A stretch of DNA of 64,000 bases from Branchiostoma floridae. Its lineage: Eukaryota > Chordata > Leptocardii > Amphioxiformes > Branchiostomatidae. A model generated the notes under the pieces. It was given only the letters and a program-made list of their open reading frames with translations, had not been told where the DNA came from and did not search any database. Shown here one piece after another: positions 12,501-23,720 of this stretch. Position 1 is the stretch's first letter. Every line of letters starts with the position of its first letter. The DNA is taken from the NCBI RefSeq assembly GCF_000003815.2, contig NC_049979.1, positions 19,773,201-19,837,200 of the forward strand, read 5' to 3'. The position numbers and the translations under genes were made by a program.

Positions 12501-15154
12501 GTTTCAACTGTAAACTCTAAGCACAGCAAAACATTCTATCCTTCCACAAAATGCAACCACCTCAGACGTACATGCATTTACAGTAAGATTTACTAAGAAC
12601 ACAAAAGGGATTAAGGTGTGATGATGTTACCTCTCTTCTTCAGAGTCCTCCTCTGATTCGTCCTCATCTTCTGACTCTCCCTCATCTGTCTCCTCCTCCG
12701 ACTCCTCCCCAGTCTCTGTGTCGTCTGTCTCCGTGGCTGACTGGGCTCCTCCCTTCTCCTGCACTTTCCTATAGTCAAGAGGAAAAGACCTACAGTTACA
12801 CAGGTAACATAAACACATGCTTATTTCTCCACCTGTGACAAGTTAGTTAGCGTTACACAATCTTATTGGGCCTCCTCACCAGCCTGACCAATGGAAGGAC
12901 TGCTTGAAACTTGATTTAATCAGGCCAGCATGCAATTCTAAGTTTAGAACTACATGCATGAATGCAGCAACACAGCTGCATTCAGCCAATCAGTACCACC
13001 CTGAGGAAGGTAAATATTGGCTAAAAGGCAGAAACACTTGTTTGCGTATAAATCACTTCATTATCATGTGAATCACCAACATGATTACACTATTCACCAA
13101 TGCAACCAATAGGTAGTTTCAGAATATATCGTTAACTATTGAAGTGTATGTATGTAAGCCAGCTTTATAAAATAAATGAAAGTGGCATATATCATTTTTT
13201 AAGTAAAAGTCATATATGAACAAAAGACATGTACATGTACACATGTCAGACTTTCCTACCTGAAGTAATCTTCTTCCACCTCATCAGGCTCTAGCTTACT
13301 GATGAGTTTCTCCAGTTGGTCCTGTATAGAAACAAGCATGAAAAAAATGTCTCTTCAACTGACATTTTTTCTCAAACAGTGTAGACTGAATACATTGACA
13401 GCATCAACATTTATTAAAAATGCTGCAAATAGCAATTTTTAAGCAATCATTTACATAACAGGCACTAGTACTTTTATGACTTTGTTTTCAGAGTGATTGC
13501 TTGCTGTGCTATTTTAGCTAACAAACATTAGCAATTGAATATTTTAACATATAGTTAGAAATACGACAATGTACTTACCCGAAGTCCGTCCACCCGTTTT
13601 ACTTCATCTTTCTTCTTTCTATCAAAGTCTGGTACTTTGATTGGTTCATCTCCCTTTAAAGAAATCAAAGTTCTTTTTCTGTCTAATCAACTGATGATCA
13701 AGATGAAAAGGACTGAATTCAAAGCTTAGCTTGTTTTCATATCATCAAAATACATTTTGTGCAAAGTGGATAGAAGCAAATTTTAAACATGTGGTTGACT
13801 AGCAAGAATATACATGTTCTCAAAAAAATTCACTCAACTTCTGGTAGGACATTTAAAGTCATAATGACAATAACTACTTCATCGTCAACATTCTAAAAAT
13901 ATCATTACAAAAATCAAAGGTATTCATAATAGAATGCCTATTTCCAAATCACGAAGTATTTGACCCATACACAAGTCCACTCAAGAAGGAATCTCTGGAA
14001 AAAAATCAGCATCTTCTTTGGCAACTAAATGACTGAACTTAAACATTTGACAGAAAATCTTAATAAGATTTGGTTTTACCTTCCTCAGTGCTGACACCTT
14101 TTTGTGCAAAGAGTTTGCAGTCTCCTTCAAACTGATGGACCTGATGAAATAAAATGATAATGGTACATGTTAGGCCAATCGACAAAACAGTAGAATTGTT
14201 GAATATCAATTACAGACGCATAATGTATACCAGCTGTCAATTGCATTTTCACCTTTAGGGTAGTGTATGAAAAATAACAGAGCTGATAAGCAACTTTGAT
14301 TCAGTTTGAAGTATAATTTTTTGAATTATACTTCAAACATCGTTTGCTCGGAAGTTGCTGACTACCAAGAAGTTATGTGCTCGGCTGGTACCAGCTGCAG
14401 CCAGGTTTTGGCCATAGATTCTACTTTCTATTAGGGTTTGTGTAACAATGCCTACAGCATGCAAATAAAAAGACTTAAATCATATTTGAAACATATGCTT
14501 GTCAAAGACAACTTACTCTCTGTACAAGTCTGACAACTTGGTAGTTCTCTCTGGGATGGTGGTATCATCCAGTAGAGACTGAGCTTCCTGACTTACATTG
14601 TCCACCTGCCAACAATAGAATTATCAATGACAATTTTCAAACAATGAAATTGTGACAATAGGACTGGCACATGTGTATGGAAATCATACAAGTTTCACAC
14701 AACAATGGTTATGGTTACGAAATACATGTAAACGAGACAACTGCTTTGATTTGATGCACGTTTCCTTGAGTGACGTTATAAAGTTCTTCTCTAAAACTGG
14801 ACTCTTCTAAATCAATTTTATGCGTTATTTATTATGGTGAGGGACACGCCCAAGTATGGCAGTTGATATGAACGAAACATAATTTGTCACTATTTCCTTT
14901 CTAATGTCCTATTCGTATATTGATATTGCGGCTGCGATATTGCGTCGTTGTTATCGGCCCCATCTTCACTAAACCTATGAGAATTTTTTCCTACATACCA
15001 TCTTTTCATTTACCAAACGTGCAAAATTTAGCCCCCCTCCCCCAAACCACTTGTTGTCATGGTTCACGATGCGATTTCGTTTACTTACCTTTCTCTTCAG
15101 TTCATCTCCTTCTCTCTGCGCAGTCTGCAGCGGTCCTTTGTCTTTAGAAGGCAT
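563..15154 (-). CDS. NPHP1: Nephrocystin-1, complete, 27 coding exons
   Basis: Scaffold protein of the ciliary transition zone and cell junctions. Exons (all phases join): 15154-15089, 14605-14517, 14140-14080, 13653-13579, 13321-13260, 12768-12631, 12278-12206, 11716-11622, 11352-11283, 9097-9061, 8906-8873, 8599-8554, 8146-8059, 7758-7667, 7491-7416, 7229-7183, 6765-6691, 6336-6264, 6079-6042, 5824-5742, 5466-5390, 3161-3062, 2691-2579, 2197-2124, 1656-1612, 1316-1200, 709-563; 696 aa (human 732). Seen: N-terminal coiled coil starting [10 protein letters not shown], Glu/Asp-rich stretch (residues ~119-188), SH3 domain (~189-243; [17 protein letters not shown]), then the nephrocystin homology region with [14 protein letters not shown] and [15 protein letters not shown], and a C-terminus matching human ([14 protein letters not shown]). 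The SH3 partners known in vertebrates are p130Cas and Pyk2. The intron between exons 9 and 10 hosts an LTR element. No break seen in the coding sequence. Confidence 0.95.
845..1000 (+). repeat. tRNA-derived SINE-like fragment in NPHP1 intron
   Basis: An A-box-like stretch (gtagtgtgcagtgg, from 851) is followed by a B-box-like gagttcgattct at 873-884, the usual spacing of a Pol III SINE head. It lies in the last NPHP1 intron. The right boundary is not defined, and no target-site duplication was found. This could be a degraded SINE or a chance match. Confidence 0.35.
3849..4571. mobile_element. Non-autonomous GC-rich DNA transposon-like element, tri-modular
   Basis: The ends are inverted: cagaggcggcggca on the left and, read on the other strand, cagtggcggcggca on the right. 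They are flanked by a 5-bp direct repeat actct (3844-3848 and 4572-4576), consistent with a target-site duplication. Inside, a ~180-bp module recurs three times, each with a 'gaaaattt(t)gaaatc' core followed by 'ctctgaaacgtcattt'-like sequence and a G-rich/C-rich hinge. No protein is encoded. CAG.GGCGG ends resemble hAT termini, but a 5-bp duplication is short for hAT. Family is therefore tentative. It lies in the NPHP1 intron between exons 21 and 22. Confidence 0.6.
9466..9739 (+). repeat. 5' LTR
   Basis: 274 bp, begins TG and ends CA. It matches 10995-11268 throughout by eye. It contains an aataaa near its 3' part on the plus strand, so its poly(A) signal faces away from NPHP1 transcription, and an imperfect GC-rich hairpin (gcgttctggcgg ... 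ccgccagaacgc). Confidence 0.9.
10995..11268 (+). repeat. 3' LTR
   Basis: 274-bp copy of the left LTR. It ends only 14 nt from the splice donor of NPHP1 exon 9 (exon edge at 11283). Confidence 0.9.
14304..14338. repeat. Perfect 15-bp inverted repeat (hairpin), NPHP1 intron 2
   Basis: Arms gtttgaagtataatt (14304-14318) and its exact complement (14324-14338) are separated by 5 nt. It may be the core of a small foldback element or a chance AT-rich palindrome. No flanking duplication was identified. Confidence 0.6.
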
Positions 15155-15631
15155 TGTGCGAACAAATTTTTGCTCCAAAAACTCAATTATTCCTGTGATA
15201 AACTTTGTTATGTTTTGTTTTGTTTTCAAACTCGAACAAACAAACAACAATCAGCCGCCATATTTTCCGGAAACGAAGGGAACGATGGGAGATTTTCAGG
15301 TTTGGAACAGTTCAATTTTCTTTGGGTGTGCTTTCAGAATTATTCGGATACAAGTATTTTCAACTGACTCGTTGATAAATTAGATGACAATGTTTTGAAT
15401 ATATTACTTAATTGTAGTAAAGCTTTGCTAAGATGTGATACAATGTTAGGCAGAAATATTGACGTTTATATCATCATAGATAATCAGACACACCCATTTA
15501 CAACTTGTAACCGTCCAGATTTAAACTGGCGGCCACGTTTGAAAATCTCCAGTTGCCGAGTGTTGCCCTGTTATCTTTGTTTGGATGGTTTGAATCCGCC
15601 TTTTTGTGAAAGTGTTGCAGACAGTGTCACA
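15155..15631. promoter_or_regulatory. Shared promoter interval, NPHP1 / Scm3-like gene
   Basis: The start codons of the two divergent genes are 477 bp apart, so both promoters and both 5' UTRs must fit here, unless non-coding first exons lie elsewhere. No TATA box was confidently placed. Upstream in-frame ATGs for the plus-strand gene exist but are not in coding-like sequence. Co-regulation is inference from spacing alone. Confidence 0.6.
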
Positions 15632-17778
15632 ATGGCTCACAACTTGTCCTTTGATCTTGAAGAGAAGAGGCGAGGGGTCACCGCCCGAATGAAGGCGGCG
15701 ATGGAAAGCATTATTCATAAGGTAAACGCGCTGTATAAACGTTTATCTCTGCCCCTCCACTTTGACAAGTATTTTTGTAAACGATCACAAATCTTTTACT
15801 TATTTTTTTGTACACACGTTGACGTTCTAATTATGGATACCTGTTTTGTCATATTCTTATGAAATGCGTGACTTGATTTACACCATACACCATGAAATAT
15901 AATCGTGGAGTCATCATTTCAGGTAAATTGAAAAACTCAAACTCAACTCAAATTCGTAATGTTCTGAAGTTTAATATTAAAGTGACGTTAGATAATAAGT
16001 TCATACAAGGACAGTCAAGGTGCATAGATCCAGCGTTTAGAACCAGGTGCCAACTTCAGATGCACTGTTTGAATAAAGTGTGAAAATTATCATGATGATG
16101 TTGATTTAATTGTTAACTTAATGTCAATATTATCACTATTTCAGTACCAGAATGTCGGTGAAGAAGAAGGTGACTTCTTCATAATGGACAGCTTGCAGCT
16201 ATGTGATGACAAAGGTGTGGCAACATTTTTTTTTTAAATTAGCAATCAAGTATGCATAATTTTTTACATGAAGTGAAAAAGAAGGTTTCAGACTTCTTCA
16301 TAATGGATGTACTACTACTAGTAGCTTGCAGCTATATATGTGAAGACATTTAGGTGTGGCAACAGTACTTTTTGTGAGCTGTCTACACATAATCTCTTAC
16401 AAGTTACATACTATTACTAGTATTAGGTATTGTAACACCAATGCTCATAATTCTGCAGGAAGAAAAACTGCCATTTTTTTTACATGTGACACAACCTGCA
16501 TGCAGCTGGTATCCCGTCTGTTCGTCTATAGCTTTATGCCTTAGTCAGTTTCTCTACGGGCAGATGTACACAGGTGGGCAGACACAGGACCTTCGCATAT
16601 CAAACTGGCCATAATATTCCTCCCCCTCAACAAATTAAGCCAATGTCCATGCAAGATGCAAGGCCATGATGGAGTCAGGATAATCAATCGCACCCAGTAG
16701 GAGATTTATCAATTACTAGGTTACTTAATTATTTATTAATCACCAGGTTACAATGAACAGGATTCGGATGTCCCTGTCAATAGAAAAATTGTGTTTATAA
16801 AAATTTCATTTATGATCATTCATTGATTCCTCAGGTCAACTCAGACATCAAGAGGTTGCACATTTCGGCTTCCTACAAGGTACATGTTCTTTTCTTGCAT
16901 CATACTTTATGATGATAGTGTGAGTCAATATGATGTTTAACAGTTATTTTACTAGATTATGATATGATTATTACTAAATAGAGAGTTATCTCGGTATAGT
17001 ATATTCATTTACCAGTAGTAAGTCATAATTTTGTATGGCAGGAATTGGATATTTAGAAGCTTATCATAATTCATTCTAATATTCTGAATTTCATACATAA
17101 CAATACAGACTACACAGTACACAGTAACTCACAAGCAAATCAAGTGCTCAAAATATTTTTGTCAGCCAGGTTGTCCAGGCGGCAACCTCAGTCAAAAATC
17201 AGGTTGCACCTTCAACATTTCAGGTTGCCCCACTTCCAAGTTCTTACTTACTTCAAAATTTCAAAAAATCAAAAATCAACTACTCATCCATTATCTTTTC
17301 TTCCAGTTACATGTAACTACTTCTGTTTCACCATATCAAGAAATAAATACAAAGCTTTGGGCAGGGGAAATTTAAAAGCAGTGCTCCAAATGCAAAATTT
17401 CAGGCTGCACACTGAGCTACCTGGGTTTAAAATGAAGATGCGCCAAGCGAATGTACCCAGAAGGATGAAAAGTAGAACGACGGCCAGAGCTGCCATTTCA
17501 TTACAGAATAGAGTACTTAAATAAATAAATAAATAAAATAGAGTACTTATACTCAGTAGAAAGAATCTGGCAGGAGAAGATGTCATTTCACAACCGAAAT
17601 AGTAAATGATACATTTTGGTCTGTAGCCTGTATGGGAGATAGTATCACCATTAGTGATGTTTATTCAGTATCAGTATAAGTTTATTTGTTATTTTCCATT
17701 TGTAGCTGGTCTTCCAGAAGACTCTGCTACCTGCAGTGCCAAAGCTGATGACAAGGAACTGGAGAGTGACACTGAACT

Positions 17779-17809
<31 letters not shown>

Positions 17810-20800
17810 GACCAGCCATCTGCTGTCAAGATGCTGAGGGACTTTGGTAGTAGGGTGGGTTTGCTAGTGACATCCTGGTTGAAAGTAATACATACAATTA
17901 TATTGAAATGAAAGAAGTTATGTACATAAAAATGTAACCAGCTGCTGCCAAGCCACGCGCCTGTGAAGCTGGTCTGTAAAAATTAAACTTTAAAGACCAT
18001 TAATTCCTGCTATATAGATACAGATACAAACACAAAACAAAGAAAATAAAACACAATGTCTATCATACTACATCTATATAGCTTAGCTTGCATACCTATC
18101 TGTTATTTAAGCATACTGTGGTCTACTGGTTTAGCTACTTATCTTTCTGTTGGATGTCGACATGTCTCAATCCTGATGCACTTTGATTTGGAGCATTTCA
18201 GATCATCAAAATAGTACATGTTTTCTTAGCACATATGAATATAAACTTTTTGTGAACTGTTGGTCTTTTTTCTTTTGATGCACATATGCATAAGTACGCA
18301 ACATGCTCATTTTTGTCATTCCCAATGTAGATGGAGCACTCCATATGTAGCAAGATGATATGTGAGGAGGGTGAGGATGGTAAAGTCCGCTGGATACTTC
18401 AAGATGGTGAGTTGTACGATGGTCCTAATAAGAAATACACTCAGTCTGGTAATTGATGGTGACATTGTGTTTAAATTGCAAATTTTAAGAATGAAGAACT
18501 TAAAAAGGCTCTGCTCCTGAGCCATCACCAATAACAAAACTTTAAATTACATTTGTGTCAGATGTGGAAGAGGACATCCTGACGACTATTGGTGACAGTG
18601 ACAGTGACCGAGGAGACATCAGTGGTGAGGACGAGTGGGCAGAAAGTGATGAGGAGAATGATGAGGAGAATGATGAGGAGAGGAGGTCACCAGACCAGCA
18701 GAACGAACACAGTCTTGAAGACAGCAGAAGCTCAGCTGGTATTGTGGAGAGTGAAGAAGAAGAAGAGTTATCGGATTCAAGTGGTATAAGTTACAGGGAC
18801 CCACTACATTCTAACACATCTACCAATCACATCAACCAAGATCACAAAAGAGATGACGGGTGTAAAGGGAGTACTTTGTTCTTCCACAAAAGTAGAGAGT
18901 CTATGGATATACCCACAAACAGGTGCAAAGACAACAAAGGCCATAAAAAGGGGCTTGACAGACCAACTAACAATGCCAGCAAACAACACCACCAAAGAGA
19001 CTATAGCTATAAAGAGAAAACTATGGAAGTTGACAAAAGTAGAGAGTCCATGGATATGCCCCCAAATGAGAACAAATACAATAGGAGCCATAGGAAGTTT
19101 ACTGACAAGCAAAACAAACCAACTAACTTTCTTAATGGCAGCAGAAAATCAGCTGGTGTTGTGGATAGTGAAGATGAACTCTCAGATTCAAGTGGTATCA
19201 GTTATGAAGAACCACACATATTTCACTCAACTAATAATGCCAGCAACAAAGGTCACAAAGGCGACGGTGGCCATAAGAAGAAATCTCTGTCGCTTCACGA
19301 AAGTAGAGAGTCTGTGGATATGCCTACAAAGAAGTGTAAGGACAATGGGAGTTATAGGAAGCTTACTGACAAACAAAAGAAACCAAGTAACATTTCTACA
19401 AATGGCAGTAGTAGGAATGCTGGTGCTGCAGAAAGTGAGGATGAACTCTCAGATTCAAGTGGTATCAGTTATGAAGAATCACACAAGTCTAGTACATCTA
19501 CAGATGCCAACAGAAAAGATTCCAAAAGAGACACTGTCTATAAGAAGAAATCTTTGTCAGTCCATACAAGTAGAGAGGCTGTGGATATGCCTACAGATAA
19601 GGGCAAGGGCAATGGGAGTTATAGGAAGTTTACTGACAAACAAAAGAAACCAACTAACATTCCTACAAGAAGCAGTAGAAGTTCAGCTGGTGTTGTAGAA
19701 AGTGAGGATGAACTCTTGGATTCAAGTGGTATCAGTTATGAAGAACCAAACAAATCTAAGATGTCTACATCAACTTATACTAGCAGCAAGGATCACAAAA
19801 GAGACAGTGGCTATAAGAAGGAATCTTTATCAGTTCACAAAAGCAGAGAGCCTGTGGATATGCCTACAAACAAGTGCAAGGACAATGGGAGTTATAGGAA
19901 GAGTACTGGTATTGAGAAACACAACAAAGAAAGTAACATTTGTACCAGTGGCAGCAGAAGTTCAGTTGGTGTTGTGGAAAGTGAAGATGACCTCTCAGAT
20001 GCAAGTGGTACTACTTCTGGTTATAGAGAACCACAGAAGTCTCATTCAAGTACTAATGCCAGCAGCAAATGTGTCAAAAGGGGCAATGGCTTTAAAGAGA
20101 AAACTTTGCCAGTTGACAGAAGTGGGAAGTCTATGGAAATGCCTACAAACAAGTGCAAAGACAACTCAAGCCATAGGAAACATATTGACAAAAACAAGAC
20201 ACCAAAGGAAGATCATCAGTTCTCACCATTGTTCCCTGATGAGGGCAGAAAGAAGACTCCATCAAAAACTTCACAAAGTAGAGATCATCATAAAGGCACA
20301 GACATTACATCTAAAAGACATCCACCTTCTACACAAGTTGCTAATAGAAGCAAGATCAGGAACAGCACATCAACTAAAGCACACACCCATTCTGTCAAGA
20401 AGGAAGAGCTCAGTAACTCAGCAAAGAAACAACAAAGTCACAACAACGTGTGCATGGTTGAAGAGTTTGAAGACATGGATTTTTCGTCCTCATTGGATAG
20501 TAAAAACAGGAAAATCGATCCAAGGGTAGAGCCATCTTGCAGTACAAATTCTGGCCATGGTACTCCTGTTTCAAGGAAGTCAGAGAAACACAGGAAGAAA
20601 GCTGACAGGAAATATACTCACCAAGATGTCATAGATCTGTTAGAAGAACCTGAGGAGAAGTCAGAGATGGGGAATGTTACACCACTACACCACAGGAGCT
20701 TCAGCAAAGCAGAAAACACAGACCAAGGTGTCAGTAGAAGAAAGTTCTTCAGTGTTCCAGCTAAAAGAAGAACAGCAGCCTTGACATCAAGTAGGGACAC

Positions 20801-23720
20801 TGACATTATCTCTGCTGGTAGCAAGAACGTGGACTTGTCCACACATCAGGCCTTATGTGACTTCTTGGGAGAACAGCCCAGTGACACATTTCAAAGGACA
20901 AAGAAAAAAGTAAAGAACAATCATACTCCCAGTGCCTCTACATCTCTTCAAGATGATGGTGGCCAGAGGAGCAAGAGGGATGCAGCTCTAAGGAAGGGGC
21001 AAGATCCTAATAACCATCTTGTGGGGTCCAGTTCTGAAGACAGTGGTGTAAGAGTGATCACTACTGCATCAACTTTGGGCCAGGTAGAGAAAATTTCATT
21101 CACAAAACCACCACCTAGAAAGGAAAGAGTATTGGTCCAACCATTTAAACAGCAGTTGCCATGTCACCAAAATGAAGGCTTTTCAGACAGCAGTAACCCA
21201 AGCTTCAACAGTCTGTCAGATGAGTACCCACTGGATCAGAAAGAAGCTAGGAGAAACACAGAAGCCTCAAGGAGTGTAAAAGAACAGCAAAAGACAAGGG
21301 AAGGTCGAGTCACCTATGCTAAAATGGATGAATATTCAGGAGAAGATTCTGACTTAGATGAGTCTGGTTCAAGTGAAAGACAGTGCAAGGCCTCCAAATT
21401 GTCCACCTTCAGTAATCCTTCTACTGGCCCATCAGCCAACAGGTCCACCCAGCCAAAAACAAGAGCAGTCCAAGAAAGTGAGGAAAGCATGATTAGTGAG
21501 GAGGCATCGCAACTCAGCACTTCAGCACACAGTATGGAAGAGACTTGTAGTTCTAATGCTGACCACAGTATTGAGATGGAGCATTCAGACCCTTCTCAAA
21601 CTTTCAGTCCCCAGTATTCTGATGACAACAGTTTCGAGGATGTTGAAGAGCAACTTCCCTCTGCAAAGCCAAAGAATGCTTTCTTTAATGCTCCTCTGAC
21701 CAATACACCAATCTCAAAGTCACGGCCACAGCATAGTCCTCTCACTCCCATATTGAAGACGCCAGGACAGAAGAGTGCAACACCTTGCAGGGAGAAGAAA
21801 AGTGTCTGCTTTTCTAAAGATGTAGAAGATCAGTTTATACAGCTGGATGCAATTCAGTCGTGGATACCTCGTATGCAACCGCCAATGGTCAACCTTCATG
21901 ATGGCCGTGAACTTGATCTCCCATCTCCAGAGTGCCACCAGGAAGACCAAGAAAGCCTGGAAACTTCAGAAGAGAATTTGGAGGAACCAGTATCTTCTCT
22001 GCCTTCCTCTTCTATACATGAAGTGAGGTCTCACCCAAAGAGTCCTGCCGTTCAGACATCCACTCCTAGAAGAGATGCTGACAGACCAAGATTCTCAACA
22101 CCAAAAGGACGTAAGATTGCACAGAAACCTGAAGTGCCCTCTCCCTCCACTCTCCATCGATTGGACAACATGAAACTGGGGTCCCCTATTCAAAAAGGTG
22201 CTTCCTCACAACAGGATGTGCTGAAAGACCAGTACTCAGAGGAAATGGAAGTGGACGAGTCACAAAAGTCCTCTACAGATTGGACCAAACAGTCTGTCAG
22301 CAGAGAACAAAGAAAGATGGACAACAAACTGACAGAGAGGAAGAGTGCTAGAGAATCTCGAATCTTGCAAGTTAACACCAGTAACTCCTCCTTCAGTGAT
22401 GTGGCAATGTTCTCTCAGTCATCTGAATCAAGTGGAGAAAAGCATGATGAGACTGGATCAAACATCCTGACACCAAGACGCAGTGGGAGGTCAAACAGTA
22501 CAACTGTTTTAAGAGCCCCCAAGACAGATCCAAGACACAACAAGAGAGGCGGTGCAAACAGACCCTCAGATGTTACAAGGAGGCTGAACAGATCTGAGGT
22601 GCTAAATGCACAAACAAGTAAGATTGACAGAGATGAGAGAGGAGCATCTAAACAACTTGAATGCTCATATCGTCTAAGACCAAGAAAAGTAGTCAATTCT
22701 GATGAGCAAGAAGTCAAAGACAGTCCAAGAAAAACATCTTCCAGACAAAATAGGAGGTACACCACAGCCAGAGAAAGACTAACAGAAAGGGCAGGACAAT
22801 CGTCTAGAAGTGTTGAGAAAAGAAAGGCTGACAACAAGTTTCCTCTGACTGCATCTCAAGCAAAACAAGTAGGCAGACAGAGGAAAGACGTTGGGCAATG
22901 GGGTCAGAGACGTTCGGCTTTTTCATCTACCTCTGAGACTGAAACAACTAGTAGCACTAGTGCACAGCAGGTTTCATCACCAGAGGTGGGGAGAAGAATG
23001 GTCACCAGAAGCCAAAGTTCATCATCGGAGATAGATACAGAGGAGAAGAAGACTAGAGGTCAAATGTTGCTAGATTCCAAAGTAAAAAAGGTTACAAACC
23101 GTCGTGGCCAATCAAAAACAGTAGGAGAGTCATCTGGTTCTGCTGCCAATCAAAAGAAGGGGCCAGGTAGGAGGAGAATCATCAGCTCTTCTGATGAACA
23201 AGAAAACCTGGGAACTCCTAGGAAAGTGTCTGGCAGCCAACGAATGAAATACAGCCAAGGCAAAGGGAGACTGACAGAAGTGAGAAGTCAAAGGTCACCA
23301 CAGAACTTTGAGGACAGGGAGGTCAGGAGGGAGTCTCCTAACCCAGTTGTAAGGCAAGAGGAATTACCAGGTGAGTTATGTGTACTTCTACAGAAATAAA
23401 AGAGTGGAGTTGTGGCAATTTCAACTCATGATGGGCAATGAATATAGCGTGGGAGAAAAAAAATTTCATATTAAAACTTTTTACTGTTTGATGCCAGTCT
23501 CTCGTTGCGGCCTGTTACAGGGTAACTGTATGTCAATATCAGCACTGCCATCTCATGGGGCTCAATTCATAAGGACAGGCTCATTGTGTTTCAGGTAATT
23601 TAGGCTATACATTATTAGGCCTGTGAGTCTGATAAAGACTAATGCTTCTAACATTTTTTTTGTCTTCTGGTTGCAGACAGGAGAGCTGAGTGGAAGAGAA
23701 GGAGTACCCGTCGCCGGTGA
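15632..23720 (+). CDS. Scm3/HJURP-like CENP-A chaperone candidate, 7 coding exons
   Basis: Exons 15632-15721, 16145-16214, 16835-16879, 17706-17854, 18331-18406, 18562-23370, 23677-23720; phases join; 1760 aa. Residues ~15-62 look like the Scm3 domain of HJURP/Scm3, which loads the centromeric histone CENP-A: a basic helix (EEKRRGVTARMKAAMESIIHK), then YQNVGEEEGDFFIMDSLQL and DDKGQLRHQE, paralleling the fungal '..IIEKY..EGDEIDL..GEIVxDxGHLR' pattern. An acidic Asp run follows (94-102). Exon 6 encodes ~90-residue tandem repeats, then a long Ser/Lys/Glu-rich, probably disordered region with a PP1-docking-type KKSVCF (~1222-1227). The C-terminus is basic (RRSTRRR). Human HJURP is 748 aa, so this is over twice as long. 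Start chosen because coding character begins there. The domain call rests on a short motif; the gene model itself is solid. Confidence 0.65.
16271..16364 (+). pseudogene. Degenerate tandem copy of exon 2 of the Scm3-like gene
   Basis: This intronic stretch repeats exon 2 and its donor flank (16156-16226): 'gaagaagg', 'acttcttcataatgga', 'agcttgcagctat' and 'ggtgtggcaac' recur in order. The copy has a short insertion around 16311-16322, lacks a good acceptor, and is interrupted by stops in the exon frame. It looks like a local tandem duplication that decayed, not a used alternative exon. Confidence 0.7.
18727..20205 (+). repeat. In-frame ~90-aa tandem repeats inside exon 6
   Basis: The phrase 'SRESxDMPTxKCKDNGSYRK' recurs at about 18893, 19040, 19301, 19568, 19847 and 20125, and the acidic phrase 'VESEDELSDSSGISY' precedes each later unit. 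Spacing is about 261-279 nt, with one shorter 147-nt step between the first two. The units differ at many positions, so they are old enough to have diverged, but they keep Ser/Asp clusters of the type seen in CK2 sites and SUMO-interaction motifs. Confidence 0.9.

Noticed and set aside
15395-15631. Upstream in-frame extension of the Scm3-like gene
   Set aside because: The sequence before 15632 is AT-rich and not coding-like, while the protein character and domain begin after the ATG at 15632; treated as 5' UTR/promoter.
22190-22837. Antisense open frames inside the large exon of the Scm3-like gene
   Set aside because: They mirror the Ser/Arg-rich sense frame and have no splice or family support.
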